Origin: DATNPH01 sp036703315
Lineage (GTDB): Bacteria; Cyanobacteriota; Cyanobacteriia; Cyanobacteriales; Coleofasciculaceae
Direction: 5' to 3'
DNA length: 9,251 nt
Assembly: GCA_036703315.1 (NCBI GenBank)
Contig: DATNPH010000245.1
Location: forward strand, 1-9,251
In this document: positions 1-7,790 of the stretch, one piece after another
Layout of the letters: each line of letters starts with the position of its first letter
Position numbering within the stretch: position 1 is the first letter of the stretch
Notes under the pieces: generated by a model
The model's database searches: none
What the model was told of the DNA's origin: nothing
The model's input: only the letters and a program-made list of their open reading frames with translations
Position numbers and translations under genes: made by a program

Positions 1-74
1 ATCGCATTTCATCCTGATTTCATTCGGCTGTGTCAATTATGTAAAAGGGAGTTCTCAGCACTGACACCTAATAA

Positions 75-3000
75 ATGTTCAGCACCATTCTCAGATGGGT
101 AATCGATCGCAGATGGCTGGTTGTTATCGCTACCGTCATCATTACCCTTTGGACGATTTACATCATTCCCCAGATGCAGCTGGATGTCTTCCCGCCGTTT
201 GCACCTCCTCAAGTCGAAATTCAGACGGAAGCACCCGGACTCGCACCCGAAGAAGTTGAATCTCTGGTGACATTACCCATTGAGAGTGCCATCAACGGAA
301 CGCCTGGGGTAACGGCAGTACGCTCCTCCTCAGCTGTAGGGCTTTCGGTTGTCAAAGTCATCTTTGATTGGGGAACTGAAATCTATCAAGCTCGCCAATT
401 GGTGACAGAACGATTGCAGCAAGCGGCTAGCAAACTGCCTGAAGCCGCAGAAACCCCGCAACTTTCTCCGACAACCTCTCCCGTTGGCACTATCCTTACC
501 TATGCTTTTACCTCCGAAACCACTCCCTTAATGGAAGTGCGGCGCATCGTGGACTGGCAAGTAACCAACCGCCTCTTAGCTGTTCCCGGTGTCGCTCAAG
601 TCGTGGCGTATGGCGGCGATGTGCGGCAGTATCAAGTCTTAGTCGATCCTGCTAAATTGAAAGCCTTTGATGTCTCCTTGCAGGATGTCACCGAAGCCGT
701 ACAAGCAGCTAACGTTAACGCTCCCGGTGGCTATTTAATCACCCCTGATAAAGAAACCTTAATCCGGGGAGTGGGGCGAATTGAAGGGCTGGAAGACTTG
801 AAGTACTCTGCCATTACTTCGCGCAAGGGAACGCCCGTCCGAATTGCTGATGTTGCAGATGTGCAGATTGGTGCAGCTATCAAGCGGGGTGATGGTAGCT
901 TAAACGGTCAAAAAGCCGTTGTCGTGTTGGTGAACAGACAACCCAGTGCTGACACTCCCACCGTGACGAGGGCGGTAGAAGCGGCGATGAAAGAGGTTCA
1001 AAAAGCGCTTCCCAAAGATATTAAAGTTACTGTCACGTTTCGTCAGGAAGAATATATTGAATCTTCTGTTGCAAATGTCAGGTCAGCGTTAATTGAAGGC
1101 AGCATTATTGTTGCTGTTATCCTCATCCCTTTTTTGATGAATTGGCGAACTCTTGCTGTAGTTTTGCTGGATTTCTTTCTAACTTTGCTATTTGCACTGT
1201 TATTCATGCATTGGATGGGACTGGGGCTAAATACAATGACGTTGGGTGGGCTATCCGTGGCAATTGGTACAGCCATTGATGATGCCATTGTCTATGCCGA
1301 AAACACCTACCGCAACTTGAGAGAAAATAAACTATCTCCTCACCCTCGTCCGATAATGGACGTAATTTTTGATGGCAGTAATGAAGTACGCGACTCGCTA
1401 ATTGGAGCGACAGTAATTGGCATCGTTGTCTTCTCGCCAATTTTTACATTGCCGGGAGTGGAAGGTCGGATTTTTTCGCCGATGGGGATTACTTATCTCG
1501 TGGTTGTTGTGATTTCTAGCCTAGAATCACTGCTCGTATCTCCGGCGTTGTGTGCCATCTTACTGCCTAGCAAACGCATGAGGGCAAGAGAACCTTGGTT
1601 GCCGAGGTATGCCAAGCGTATTTATGGCTTCTTTTTAGAGTTTTCGATGCGTCATTCGGCAATTATCTTGGGTCTAGCCAGTGCGGCAATGGTGGCGGCA
1701 TTAATTATTCTTCCCTCTTTCGGACGAGCATTTCTACCTGAGTTTCAGGAGCAAACGTTGGTCAATACCATACTCCTCTATCCGGGCGTATCTCTTGATG
1801 CCACAAATAGCGCGGGTTTTGCTATTGAAGATGCTCTAAAAAAAGACCCTAGATTTGAATACGTTCAGGTGCGTTCTGGACGCGCTCCAGGAGACGCTGA
1901 TGCGGCGGGAGTTAACCTCGCGCACATCGATATGGGTATTAGTGAAAGGGGAATGGAAGACCGAGCAAAAACGATGGAAGCGCTTCGAGAAGAATTTGCC
2001 AAATTACCCGGAGTAGCACCTAATATTGGCGGTTTTATTTCTCACCGAATGGATGAGGTTTTATCTGGGGTTAGGAGTCAAATTGCTGTCAAAATATTTG
2101 GCTCTGACTTAGAGCAACTCCGCCAAATCGGTGCCAAAGTTGAGGAGCAGATGAAAACGGTTGAAGGAGTTGTGGACTTGCAACTCGAACCTCAAGTACC
2201 CATTCAACAGATTCAAATCAAGTTTAATCGTCAAGCTGCGGGTCGATACGGTCTTAATGCAGGAGAATTATCGGAAATTATTGAAACGTCTCTAAACGGG
2301 CAAGTGGTGTCCCAAGTTTTGGAAGGACAACAAACATTTGACCTCGTTGTGTGGCTGAAGCCGGAAGCCCGGAATAATTTGGAAACAATTCAGAACTTGT
2401 TAGTTGATACTCCCGCTGGTAATAAAATTCCTCTGGCTCAAGTTGCTACCGTTCAATACGGTACGGGACCAAATACGATTAATCGCGAGAATGTTTCTCG
2501 TTTGATTGTGGTGTCCGCTAATGCTAAAGGGAGAGATTTGCGCTCGGTTGTGAATGACATTCAAGCCAAAGTCAAGCAAAATGTTCAGGTGCCTTTTGGT
2601 TACTTTATCCAGTATGGGGGTCAATTTGAAGCCGAGCAACGAGCGTCACAGAATATCCTGGTATTTAGCGCGATCGCATTTATTGTCATTACAGTTTTGA
2701 TGTACCTCTCTGTCAAGTCCATCCCTTCAACAGCGATGATTATGATTAACTTACCAATCGGATTGGTAGGGGGAGTAATTTCTGTAGCTTTGACGGGTGG
2801 GGTAATTTCTGTGGCTTCCTTAGTTGGCTTTGTCACCTTATTTGGTGTGGCGACTCGTAATGGATTGCTATTAGTGGATAACTACAATACTAAATTTGCC
2901 GAAGGGATGCCTTTTAAAGAAGTTATTGTTAAAGGCTCGATGGAACGGATCAATGCCATTTTAATGACCGCTTTAACTTCAGCTTTGGGTTTGGCACCTT

Positions 3001-3200
3001 TAGTAGTAGAGGGGGGACCAGGAAAGGAAATTCTACAACCTCTTTCAATCGTTGTATTGGGTGGGTTGTTTACTTCTACGGCATTAACGCTAATGGTGTT
3101 ACCCGCATTGTATGCCAAGTTCGGTAAATTCTTAGTACCCAAGAAAACACCACTAGTTTCTGACAACGGGAGGGCAGTCGAGGCTCTATTTGAGAAGTGA
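75..3200 (+). CDS. Heavy-metal efflux RND permease (CzcA/CusA/NrsA family)
   Basis: Inner-membrane, proton-driven metal efflux pump. In this family it forms a trimer and works with a periplasmic adaptor and an outer-membrane channel. The 1041 residues match the usual HME-RND length. A first TM at about residues 12-33 is followed by the porter-domain entry LDVFPPFAPPQVEIQTEAPG. TM2-6 lie at about 335-495 and TM7 at about 525-548. A second porter half begins at AFLPEF (552-557), and TM8-12 span about 860-1025. The TM4 proton-relay segment reads A396-IGTAI-D402-D-AIVYA-E409-N. It keeps the second Asp and the Glu but has Ala where CzcA has its first Asp, as CusA does. At the place of the CusA metal-binding Met672 my alignment gives E661 (RMDEVLSG), which argues against a simple Cu/Ag pump. 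The substrate is therefore unresolved; nickel or another divalent metal is plausible given the rppAB neighbours. The start gives the canonical family N-terminus, but the only purine-rich SD-like stretch (about 46-51) is too far upstream. Adaptor and outer-membrane genes are not in the window. Confidence 0.95.
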   Translation: MFSTILRWVIDRRWLVVIATVIITLWTIYIIPQMQLDVFPPFAPPQVEIQTEAPGLAPEEVESLVTLPIESAINGTPGVTAVRSSSAVGLSVVKVIFDWGTEIYQARQLVTERLQQAASKLPEAAETPQLSPTTSPVGTILTYAFTSETTPLMEVRRIVDWQVTNRLLAVPGVAQVVAYGGDVRQYQVLVDPAKLKAFDVSLQDVTEAVQAANVNAPGGYLITPDKETLIRGVGRIEGLEDLKYSAITSRKGTPVRIADVADVQIGAAIKRGDGSLNGQKAVVVLVNRQPSADTPTVTRAVEAAMKEVQKALPKDIKVTVTFRQEEYIESSVANVRSALIEGSIIVAVILIPFLMNWRTLAVVLLDFFLTLLFALLFMHWMGLGLNTMTLGGLSVAIGTAIDDAIVYAENTYRNLRENKLSPHPRPIMDVIFDGSNEVRDSLIGATVIGIVVFSPIFTLPGVEGRIFSPMGITYLVVVVISSLESLLVSPALCAILLPSKRMRAREPWLPRYAKRIYGFFLEFSMRHSAIILGLASAAMVAALIILPSFGRAFLPEFQEQTLVNTILLYPGVSLDATNSAGFAIEDALKKDPRFEYVQVRSGRAPGDADAAGVNLAHIDMGISERGMEDRAKTMEALREEFAKLPGVAPNIGGFISHRMDEVLSGVRSQIAVKIFGSDLEQLRQIGAKVEEQMKTVEGVVDLQLEPQVPIQQIQIKFNRQAAGRYGLNAGELSEIIETSLNGQVVSQVLEGQQTFDLVVWLKPEARNNLETIQNLLVDTPAGNKIPLAQVATVQYGTGPNTINRENVSRLIVVSANAKGRDLRSVVNDIQAKVKQNVQVPFGYFIQYGGQFEAEQRASQNILVFSAIAFIVITVLMYLSVKSIPSTAMIMINLPIGLVGGVISVALTGGVISVASLVGFVTLFGVATRNGLLLVDNYNTKFAEGMPFKEVIVKGSMERINAILMTALTSALGLAPLVVEGGPGKEILQPLSIVVLGGLFTSTALTLMVLPALYAKFGKFLVPKKTPLVSDNGRAVEALFEK

Positions 3201-3297
3201 TTTTATCACGATTATTAGTGCGAAATTTGTTTTTAGTTGATGTTTTTAACCTTGGTTTTGTAGAGCAAGCAATTGTTTCATGTCAGGAGCTAAAAGT

Positions 3298-3795
3298 ATG
3301 AAATCTATCAAGTCTCTGTTAATGGTTTTAGGCAGTGTAAGCCTGTTTTTCTTAGGAGCCTGTGGGAACAACAACCAAGCCACAAACTCAGAGAGCAGTC
3401 CGATAACACCCAAACCAGCTGAATCAACAGCACAACCAACTGATGCCGCTAAAACTGAGTCATCCGGTCATGCCGCAAAACCTCTAAAAGGCGGTCAGGT
3501 TGTCGAGTCTGGTTCCTACCACTTAGAGTTTGTCCCAGTGAAGGAAAATAACGGAACTCATTTAGATTTTTACTTACAAAAAGGGGACAATCACGAAGCC
3601 ATACCGAACGCTAAAGTGACCGCTCAAGTTCAGCTGCCCAATGGAACACAGAAATCTTTAGACCTTCCCTATGATGCGGAGGGGAAACACTACGCTGCTC
3701 TGTTACCAGAAAAAGTAACGGGTCAGTATCAGGTGAAAGTTACTTCGGATATTGATGGTAAAAAGGTAGACGGTCGTTTTAGTTTCAGTCAATAA
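3298..3795 (+). CDS. Lipoprotein with YtkA/FixH-like beta domain, putative efflux accessory
   Basis: Predicted exported lipoprotein of 165 residues. I chose the ATG at 3298 over the in-frame ATG at 3280 because AGGAG (3285-3289) sits 8 bases before 3298. This gives a compact signal peptide: positively charged start MKSIK, hydrophobic core, lipobox LGAC, with the lipidated Cys at residue 22. Residues 23 to about 55 are a low-complexity Asn/Ser/Thr/Pro/Ala linker. The rest (from about KGGQVVESG) looks beta-rich. Its end has the form 'PNAKVTAQVQLPNG ... YAALLPEKVTGQYQVKV', which resembles YtkA-like and FixH-type small periplasmic domains. It begins 97 bases after the RND permease on the same strand and precedes rppA by 70 bases, so co-transcription is likely. 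There is no obvious metal-binding cluster, only scattered His. A role as a metal chaperone or efflux partner is inferred from position alone. The domain assignment is tentative; the lipoprotein nature is well supported. Confidence 0.85.
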   Translation: MKSIKSLLMVLGSVSLFFLGACGNNNQATNSESSPITPKPAESTAQPTDAAKTESSGHAAKPLKGGQVVESGSYHLEFVPVKENNGTHLDFYLQKGDNHEAIPNAKVTAQVQLPNGTQKSLDLPYDAEGKHYAALLPEKVTGQYQVKVTSDIDGKKVDGRFSFSQ

Positions 3796-3865
3796 ATTAT
3801 CTTGGTTGGAGAAGACAAGGGATGTTAATGAGGAAAAAGTGAACACCTGTTAATGGATTGGCTCC

Positions 3866-4570
3866 ATGAGAGTTCTTTTAGTCGAAGATGAACCTGATTT
3901 AGGTGCTGCTATCAAGCGAATCTTGAACCAGGAAAAGTATGTGGTTGACTGGGTTCAAGATGGTACTGAAGCTTGGAATTATCTGGAAGATCCACAAACG
4001 CAATATACACTGGCTATCTTCGACTGGTTATTACCAGGACTGTCAGGATTAGAGCTGTGCAAGCGACTGCGATCGCAACAAAGTCCTCTACCCGTTTTGA
4101 TGCTCACAGCCAAAGACCAAATGGAAGATAAGGTAGCTGGGTTAGATGCTGGCGCGGATGACTATCTGGTAAAGCCGTTTGGTATGGAGGAGTTGCTGGC
4201 ACGATTGAGGGCATTGCAGAGGCGATCGCCCCAACTCCAGCCCCAACAATTGACGGTTGGCAGCCTCACCTTAGATTACAGCACCCGCACCGTTTGTTTT
4301 CAAAACACTTTGGGTGAACCGCAAGTGATTGCCCTAACTACTAAGGAATTCCAGCTGCTGGAGTACTTTATGAAACACCCCAACTACATTCTTAGCAGTG
4401 ACCAGATTCGGAATCAGCTATGGGAAGTGAGTGCAGAACCGATTAGTAATGTAGTGGCGGCTCAAGTGCGTCTGTTGCGTCGCAAGCTGGCTTCTAGTGG
4501 TTGCCCTGATTTGATTGAAACGTTGCATGGCATGGGGTATCGCTTCAACCCAACTCATGAATCAAAATAA
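3866..4570 (+). CDS. rppA: OmpR/PhoB-type response regulator, RppA/NrsR-like
   Basis: DNA-binding response regulator of 234 residues, the normal OmpR-family length. The receiver domain (1 to about 118) has the acidic pair E7/D8, phospho-acceptor D53 in the motif IFDWLLPG, T81 in LMLTAKD and K103 in LVKPF. A winged-helix DNA-binding domain follows (about 126-230), with LTTKEFQLLEYFM and VRLLRRKL in the recognition region and the terminal wing HGMGYRF. The sequence closely resembles cyanobacterial RppA, called NrsR in Synechocystis. There it controls a nickel efflux operon and has also been linked to redox control of photosynthesis genes. Its stop codon overlaps the start of the partner kinase gene by 14 bases, so the two are translationally coupled. 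It lies downstream of the efflux permease and lipoprotein genes on the same strand, which makes those genes its likely targets. The SD before the start is weak. The name rests on sequence recognition, not on a search. Confidence 0.93.
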   Translation: MRVLLVEDEPDLGAAIKRILNQEKYVVDWVQDGTEAWNYLEDPQTQYTLAIFDWLLPGLSGLELCKRLRSQQSPLPVLMLTAKDQMEDKVAGLDAGADDYLVKPFGMEELLARLRALQRRSPQLQPQQLTVGSLTLDYSTRTVCFQNTLGEPQVIALTTKEFQLLEYFMKHPNYILSSDQIRNQLWEVSAEPISNVVAAQVRLLRRKLASSGCPDLIETLHGMGYRFNPTHESK

Positions 4571-5939
4571 ACTGTTTAACCGAACTCGCTGGCGATTGGC
4601 TCTGTGGTATGCAGGAGTCATGGGTTTAATTTTGAGCTTGTCTGGACTCGGTGTCTATGAAGCGATCGCTCATGCCCATCGAGTAGCCGTAGATCGCGAG
4701 TTGGAGTCTGTAGCGGGGACGCTGCATGACAGTATCGAACTGAAATTGAACCAACCCGGACGCTTGGAGCCGATTTTAGAGGAGCTTGTACCAAATCTTT
4801 GTCATCCAGAAGCTAGCTGTATGACAGAGAACTTGAGTTCCTCTCGCCACGTTCTCAGTGCAGTTAACCAAGACAACTACTATGTCCGTTTCTTCGATAC
4901 TTCAGGACGGTTGGTTGCCATAGGAGGTGTTTATCCAGAGGGACTGCCCCAAGTGTTAAACAAAGAACGCTGGCAAACCCTAAAAGATAGCAAAGGCAAC
5001 GTTTATCACCAAATTTCTCTGTCGCTGCATACCCGAAACAATCGCGATTGGGGGTACTTTCAAGTAGGACGGAGTCTCAAAGACTTCAACGACTACCTCA
5101 ATAATGTGAAATGGATTTTGATGTTGGGATTGCCAACTACATTGATTCTGGTAGGCGTCTCCAGTTGGTGGTTAGCCCTTTTAGCGATGCAACCCATTTA
5201 CCAATCCTACAAGCAGATCCAACAGTTTACAGCGGATGCTGCTCACGAGTTGCGGACACCTTTAGCGGCGACACAGGCGACGCTGGAATCAGCACGTTCG
5301 ATGCCTCAGTTGGATGAAAAAGAGGTGCAGGACATACTAGACACGATAGGGCGTCAGAATCGGCGGCTGATTCAGCTAGTTGCCGATTTGTTGCTCTTGG
5401 CTCGTCTGGAACAACAAGCTTTGCCACGGCAACGCCAGCTTTGTTGTCTGAATGATATTGTCAGCGATTTAGAAGAGGAATTTGCAGCGTTGGCACTCTC
5501 CAAATCAGTGAGGCTGACATCTTCGGTATCGGTACATAATCCACTGAACGTTATAGGTGATGAGGAACAGCTTTATCGCCTGGTTTCTAACTTAATTATC
5601 AATGCCATCCAATACACGCCTGCCAGGGGTCAGGTAACAGTTGTCTTAGATCGCACCGATGATCGAGCTTTGATTCACATCCAGGATACAGGTATTGGCA
5701 TTGCACCTGAAGAGCAAATACACATTTTTGATCGCTTCTACCGAGTGAATAGCGATCGCTCTCGTCACACTGGTGGATCGGGATTGGGGTTAGCGATCGC
5801 AAAAGCAATTGTTCAAGCACACCAGGGTAGTCTACAAGTACAAAGCGTCATGGGCAAAGGTAGCACGTTCACTATTCGATTACCTTTGGAAGTCGCCCCG
5901 CCTAAGAGCGATCGCCTAGCCCCCACAATCCCTGTCTAA
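4557..5939 (+). CDS. rppB: Sensor histidine kinase, RppB/NrsS-like
   Basis: Membrane sensor kinase of 460 residues, cognate to the overlapping response regulator. I place the start at the ATG at 4557 (MNQNKLFNRTRWRLALWY), the family N-terminus. A longer in-frame start at 4515 would only add residues that overlap the regulator gene. TM1 is at about 14-40 and TM2 at about 186-210. Between them lies a periplasmic sensor region of about 145 residues. HisKA follows with H230 in ADAAHELRTPLAA; the HATPase domain has N349 (N box), D377-TGIG (G1), FDRFYR (391-396) and GGSGLGLA (406-413). No clear HAMP is visible: only about 20 residues separate TM2 from the phospho-His. The sensor region holds a C82-H83 ... 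C88-M89 cluster that could bind metal or respond to redox. No nearby SD is seen, in line with translational coupling to rppA. The ligand cannot be read from sequence; nickel or another metal, or the redox state, are candidates by homology. Confidence 0.93.
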   Translation: MNQNKLFNRTRWRLALWYAGVMGLILSLSGLGVYEAIAHAHRVAVDRELESVAGTLHDSIELKLNQPGRLEPILEELVPNLCHPEASCMTENLSSSRHVLSAVNQDNYYVRFFDTSGRLVAIGGVYPEGLPQVLNKERWQTLKDSKGNVYHQISLSLHTRNNRDWGYFQVGRSLKDFNDYLNNVKWILMLGLPTTLILVGVSSWWLALLAMQPIYQSYKQIQQFTADAAHELRTPLAATQATLESARSMPQLDEKEVQDILDTIGRQNRRLIQLVADLLLLARLEQQALPRQRQLCCLNDIVSDLEEEFAALALSKSVRLTSSVSVHNPLNVIGDEEQLYRLVSNLIINAIQYTPARGQVTVVLDRTDDRALIHIQDTGIGIAPEEQIHIFDRFYRVNSDRSRHTGGSGLGLAIAKAIVQAHQGSLQVQSVMGKGSTFTIRLPLEVAPPKSDRLAPTIPV

Positions 5940-6017
5940 AGTTGAGCAACGGTTTGCAGATCACGGAGAAATACAAGAACAATTCGCTACTCGGTACAGC
6001 AAGCAGTAGAGTATTTG

Positions 6018-6039
6018 GAAACGTTGAGTAGAGCGTTTC
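6018..6039 (+). terminator. Possible weak terminator after rppB
   Basis: A 6-bp inverted repeat (GAAACG / CGTTTC, 10-base loop) lies about 80 bases after the rppB stop. It is followed by TTTG and then a moderately T-rich stretch, not a clean T-run. It may mark the end of the efflux-sensing operon before the MFS gene, but the stem is short. Confidence 0.3.
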
Positions 6040-6094
6040 TTTGTCATTCTTTTAGCCTTGTCCTTCGTGAAACGGGATATCCAATTGAGAGACT

Positions 6095-7357
6095 ATGACA
6101 ACTGCTAGACATCTTAGCTGGGGCGTCCGCTGGCGCATTCCAGTTATCCTTGCTGTGACACTATTCGTTAACTACCTAGACCGCAATAACCTTGCCTTAG
6201 CCCTGCCACGCATTGCCCAAGAATTTGGCTGGAGCGATCGCGAGGTTGGGTCAAAGGGTGAATTGCTCTTAGCTGCGTTCTTTCTCTCCTATGCACTCTC
6301 AAACATGCTGCTTAGCCCACTGGCTGAGCGGTTTGGTCCCAAGCGCAGTATCATCGCTGCTATTGCGGCGTTCTCACTATTCACTATCCTGAGTGCGCCA
6401 CTCGGACAGTCGCTCACCGCACTGATTGTGCTGCGTCTGCTTCTGGGTTTCGGAGAAGGTGTCCATATCCCAATGCTGAGCGTAATTTCCAGCCGATGGT
6501 TCCCAGTCGGTGAGCGATCGCGAGCCAATGCAATTTGGGGAGCAGGTATCCTGCTGGCTACCGCCACTGCGCCCCTAATCGTCATCCCATTAATCAACGC
6601 CTTCGGTTGGCGTCCCATGTTTGCCGTACTGGGTGCAGTTGGCATGCTGCTCTCAATTCCGCTGGTTTGGTTTGGAGTGCAGGATGAACCCCGCCGTGAC
6701 AGAGGAGTGAGCGATGCGGAGTTGACGTATATCTGTACCGGACGTGGAACGTCTGATGTTGCAGCAGTGAGAACGCCTAGAGCAAGCTATGTACGCGATC
6801 GCCGATTCTGGCTCGCCGTCGCAGGCGGTACGCTCAACGCCTTCTGTGCCTTCGGCATACTCAACTGGTTACCGACTTACTTCAACCGCGCTAAAGGGAT
6901 TGACTTTGAGATATTGGGTTGGCCCCTCGCGCTAATCTTTGCCACTGGCATCGTGGGCATTATCCTGATGGCTTATTTGGGCGATCGCCTTCAGCGCCGA
7001 ACCCTGCTTGCGAGTGTGGGTTTCCTGGTGGCAGGCGTGATGGTCTACATTGCATCGCTCGTCAACACACTGGGACTGTTGGTGCTATTCTTTGCCAGCG
7101 CAGTATTTTTCCAAAGTGCCTATGGTGCCCAGGAATACGCGATCGTTCAACGTCTCTTGCCTGCCGAGAAAGTTGGTGCTGGCACGGGATTGTACAACGG
7201 GCTGTCGATACTGTTTGGTGGTGTCGGTGGTTCGCTTATCCCGGGCACAATCGTTGCTACAACTGGCAGTTTCGATGCTGGCATTTTGAGTATTGTTGTC
7301 GGTGCTTTGGTTGCAGCCTTCATCCTGTTTGTGTTGGCAAGGACGATTCAGTACTGA
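6095..7357 (+). CDS. MFS transporter, anion:cation symporter (ACS)-like
   Basis: Twelve-TM secondary transporter of 420 residues, the standard MFS size. TM1 ends in NYLDRNNLALALP (26-38), which resembles the DRxNLxxA signature of the ACS family of organic-anion and phosphate-ester symporters. Motif A is LAERFGPKR (77-85), with a second-half counterpart LGDRLQRR. TM4 carries RLLLGFGEG (114-122), followed by SSRWFPVGERSRANAI (132-147), again ACS-like. The hydrophilic central loop is at about 196-230. The substrate cannot be assigned; sugar acids, small organic acids or phosphate-type anions are typical of the family. It is not the MFS-type NrsD nickel exporter as far as I can tell, since no His-rich C-terminal tail is present. 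It starts 155 bases after rppB, past a weak hairpin, and ends at a strong terminator, so it is probably its own transcription unit. The SD is weak and close (GAGAG at 6087-6091). Confidence 0.92.
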   Translation: MTTARHLSWGVRWRIPVILAVTLFVNYLDRNNLALALPRIAQEFGWSDREVGSKGELLLAAFFLSYALSNMLLSPLAERFGPKRSIIAAIAAFSLFTILSAPLGQSLTALIVLRLLLGFGEGVHIPMLSVISSRWFPVGERSRANAIWGAGILLATATAPLIVIPLINAFGWRPMFAVLGAVGMLLSIPLVWFGVQDEPRRDRGVSDAELTYICTGRGTSDVAAVRTPRASYVRDRRFWLAVAGGTLNAFCAFGILNWLPTYFNRAKGIDFEILGWPLALIFATGIVGIILMAYLGDRLQRRTLLASVGFLVAGVMVYIASLVNTLGLLVLFFASAVFFQSAYGAQEYAIVQRLLPAEKVGAGTGLYNGLSILFGGVGGSLIPGTIVATTGSFDAGILSIVVGALVAAFILFVLARTIQY

Positions 7358-7385
7358 ACAATACTGTGAAATGCTGATTCTATGG

Positions 7386-7421
7386 CAAGGGTCAGCCGTG
7401 TCAGATTGACCCTTGTTTTTT
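7386..7421 (+). terminator. Strong intrinsic terminator of the MFS gene
   Basis: A perfect 9-bp stem, CAAGGGTCA (7386-7394) with TGACCCTTG (7407-7415), and a 12-base loop is followed directly by six T (7416-7421). It lies 28 bases after the MFS stop codon, in the right orientation to end that transcript. Confidence 0.9.
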
Positions 7422-7436
7422 GGTAAGCACTATTTC

Positions 7437-7577
7437 ATGGAGCCCTACACAGAGGCAGTTTCGAGGTACGCGCAAGCGGTTCGTAACAACTTTGCTATTA
7501 AGCAAAAAGCGATGGCAATGCTTTCTTTATCTTCTAGATACAAATATTTTCTTAAGAAAGATGCGAGTAATGCATAG
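7437..7577 (+). CDS. Small ORF of 46 codons, doubtful
   Basis: An ATG-started reading frame encoding 46 residues (begins MEPYTEAVSRYAQAV, ends FLKKDASNA) lies just after the MFS terminator. Its composition looks like a helical, basic small protein or a gene fragment. There is no SD before the ATG and no family I recognise. It may be a remnant of a longer decayed gene or pure chance. It is listed only because it lies in an otherwise gene-free stretch. Confidence 0.15.
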   Translation: MEPYTEAVSRYAQAVRNNFAIKQKAMAMLSLSSRYKYFLKKDASNA

Positions 7578-7582
7578 CTTAC

Positions 7583-7790
7583 AAGGGGGGAGAATCCATT
7601 GAAGAAGGCAGAAGGCTCTTATGTAACCAATTGGAAGGGGATTCTAACCCCTCGCAATTGGAAGCCACCAAATCTTTGATTTGGAAGGGGTTTGATACCC
7701 TTACTCCCTTCATTCGTGGGCAGAAGACGAAGGCATTCCTTCTTCCTCCTGCATAAGAGCCCTCTGCCTTTCTTGGTCAAACTCCCCCTT
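7583..7790. repeat. Nested inverted-repeat element, MITE-like
   Basis: An element of about 208 bases is bounded by imperfect inverted repeats. The best-matching inner part of the arms is 7605-7623 against 7752-7770: 19 bases with one mismatch, containing GGCAGA-x-GGCTCTTATG. The outer ends also match as AAGGGGGGAG (left) against CTCCCCCTT (right, one G shorter). Inside are smaller palindromes: AGGGG/CCCCT around 7636-7652, CCAAATC-TTT-GATTTGG (7668-7684, perfect 7-bp stem), AAGGG/CCCTT around 7686-7703 and GAAGG-CATT-CCTTC (7729-7742). The word (A/T)TTGGAAG recurs three times (about 7630, 7657, 7680), twice followed by GGG and then by A/T-rich sequence and CCC. No protein is evident. The architecture fits a non-autonomous element or a dispersed structured repeat typical of filamentous cyanobacteria; mobility is inferred. 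Confidence 0.6.

Noticed and set aside
1..74. Possible 3' end of an upstream gene (frame open from the edge to a TGA at 62-64)
   Set aside because: Twenty codons are too few to judge, and they do not resemble the C-terminus of an RND adaptor protein.
2769..2822. Near-tandem repeat with a 27-base period inside the permease gene (GGVISVALT then GGVISVASL)
   Set aside because: The segment has the normal length for this TM region compared with other HME permeases, so it is not an insertion or duplication of note.
3197..3209. Small palindrome GTGAT-TTT-ATCAC over the permease stop codon
   Set aside because: The stem is only 5 A/T-rich bp and no T-run follows; too weak to call a terminator.
6289..6645. 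Open frame of 118 codons on the minus strand
   Set aside because: It is antisense to the conserved first half of the MFS transporter, which clearly has the real coding signal.
6919..7377. Open frame of 152 codons on the plus strand
   Set aside because: It lies within the MFS gene in another frame; its Cys/Trp-rich, low-quality protein is unlike any family.
7571..7756. Stop-to-stop open stretch through the inverted-repeat element
   Set aside because: There is no ATG start or SD, and the sequence is better explained by nested palindromes.
7601..7790. CRISPR array or retron
   Set aside because: The repeats are few, unequal in spacing and palindromic, and no cas or reverse-transcriptase gene is in the window.
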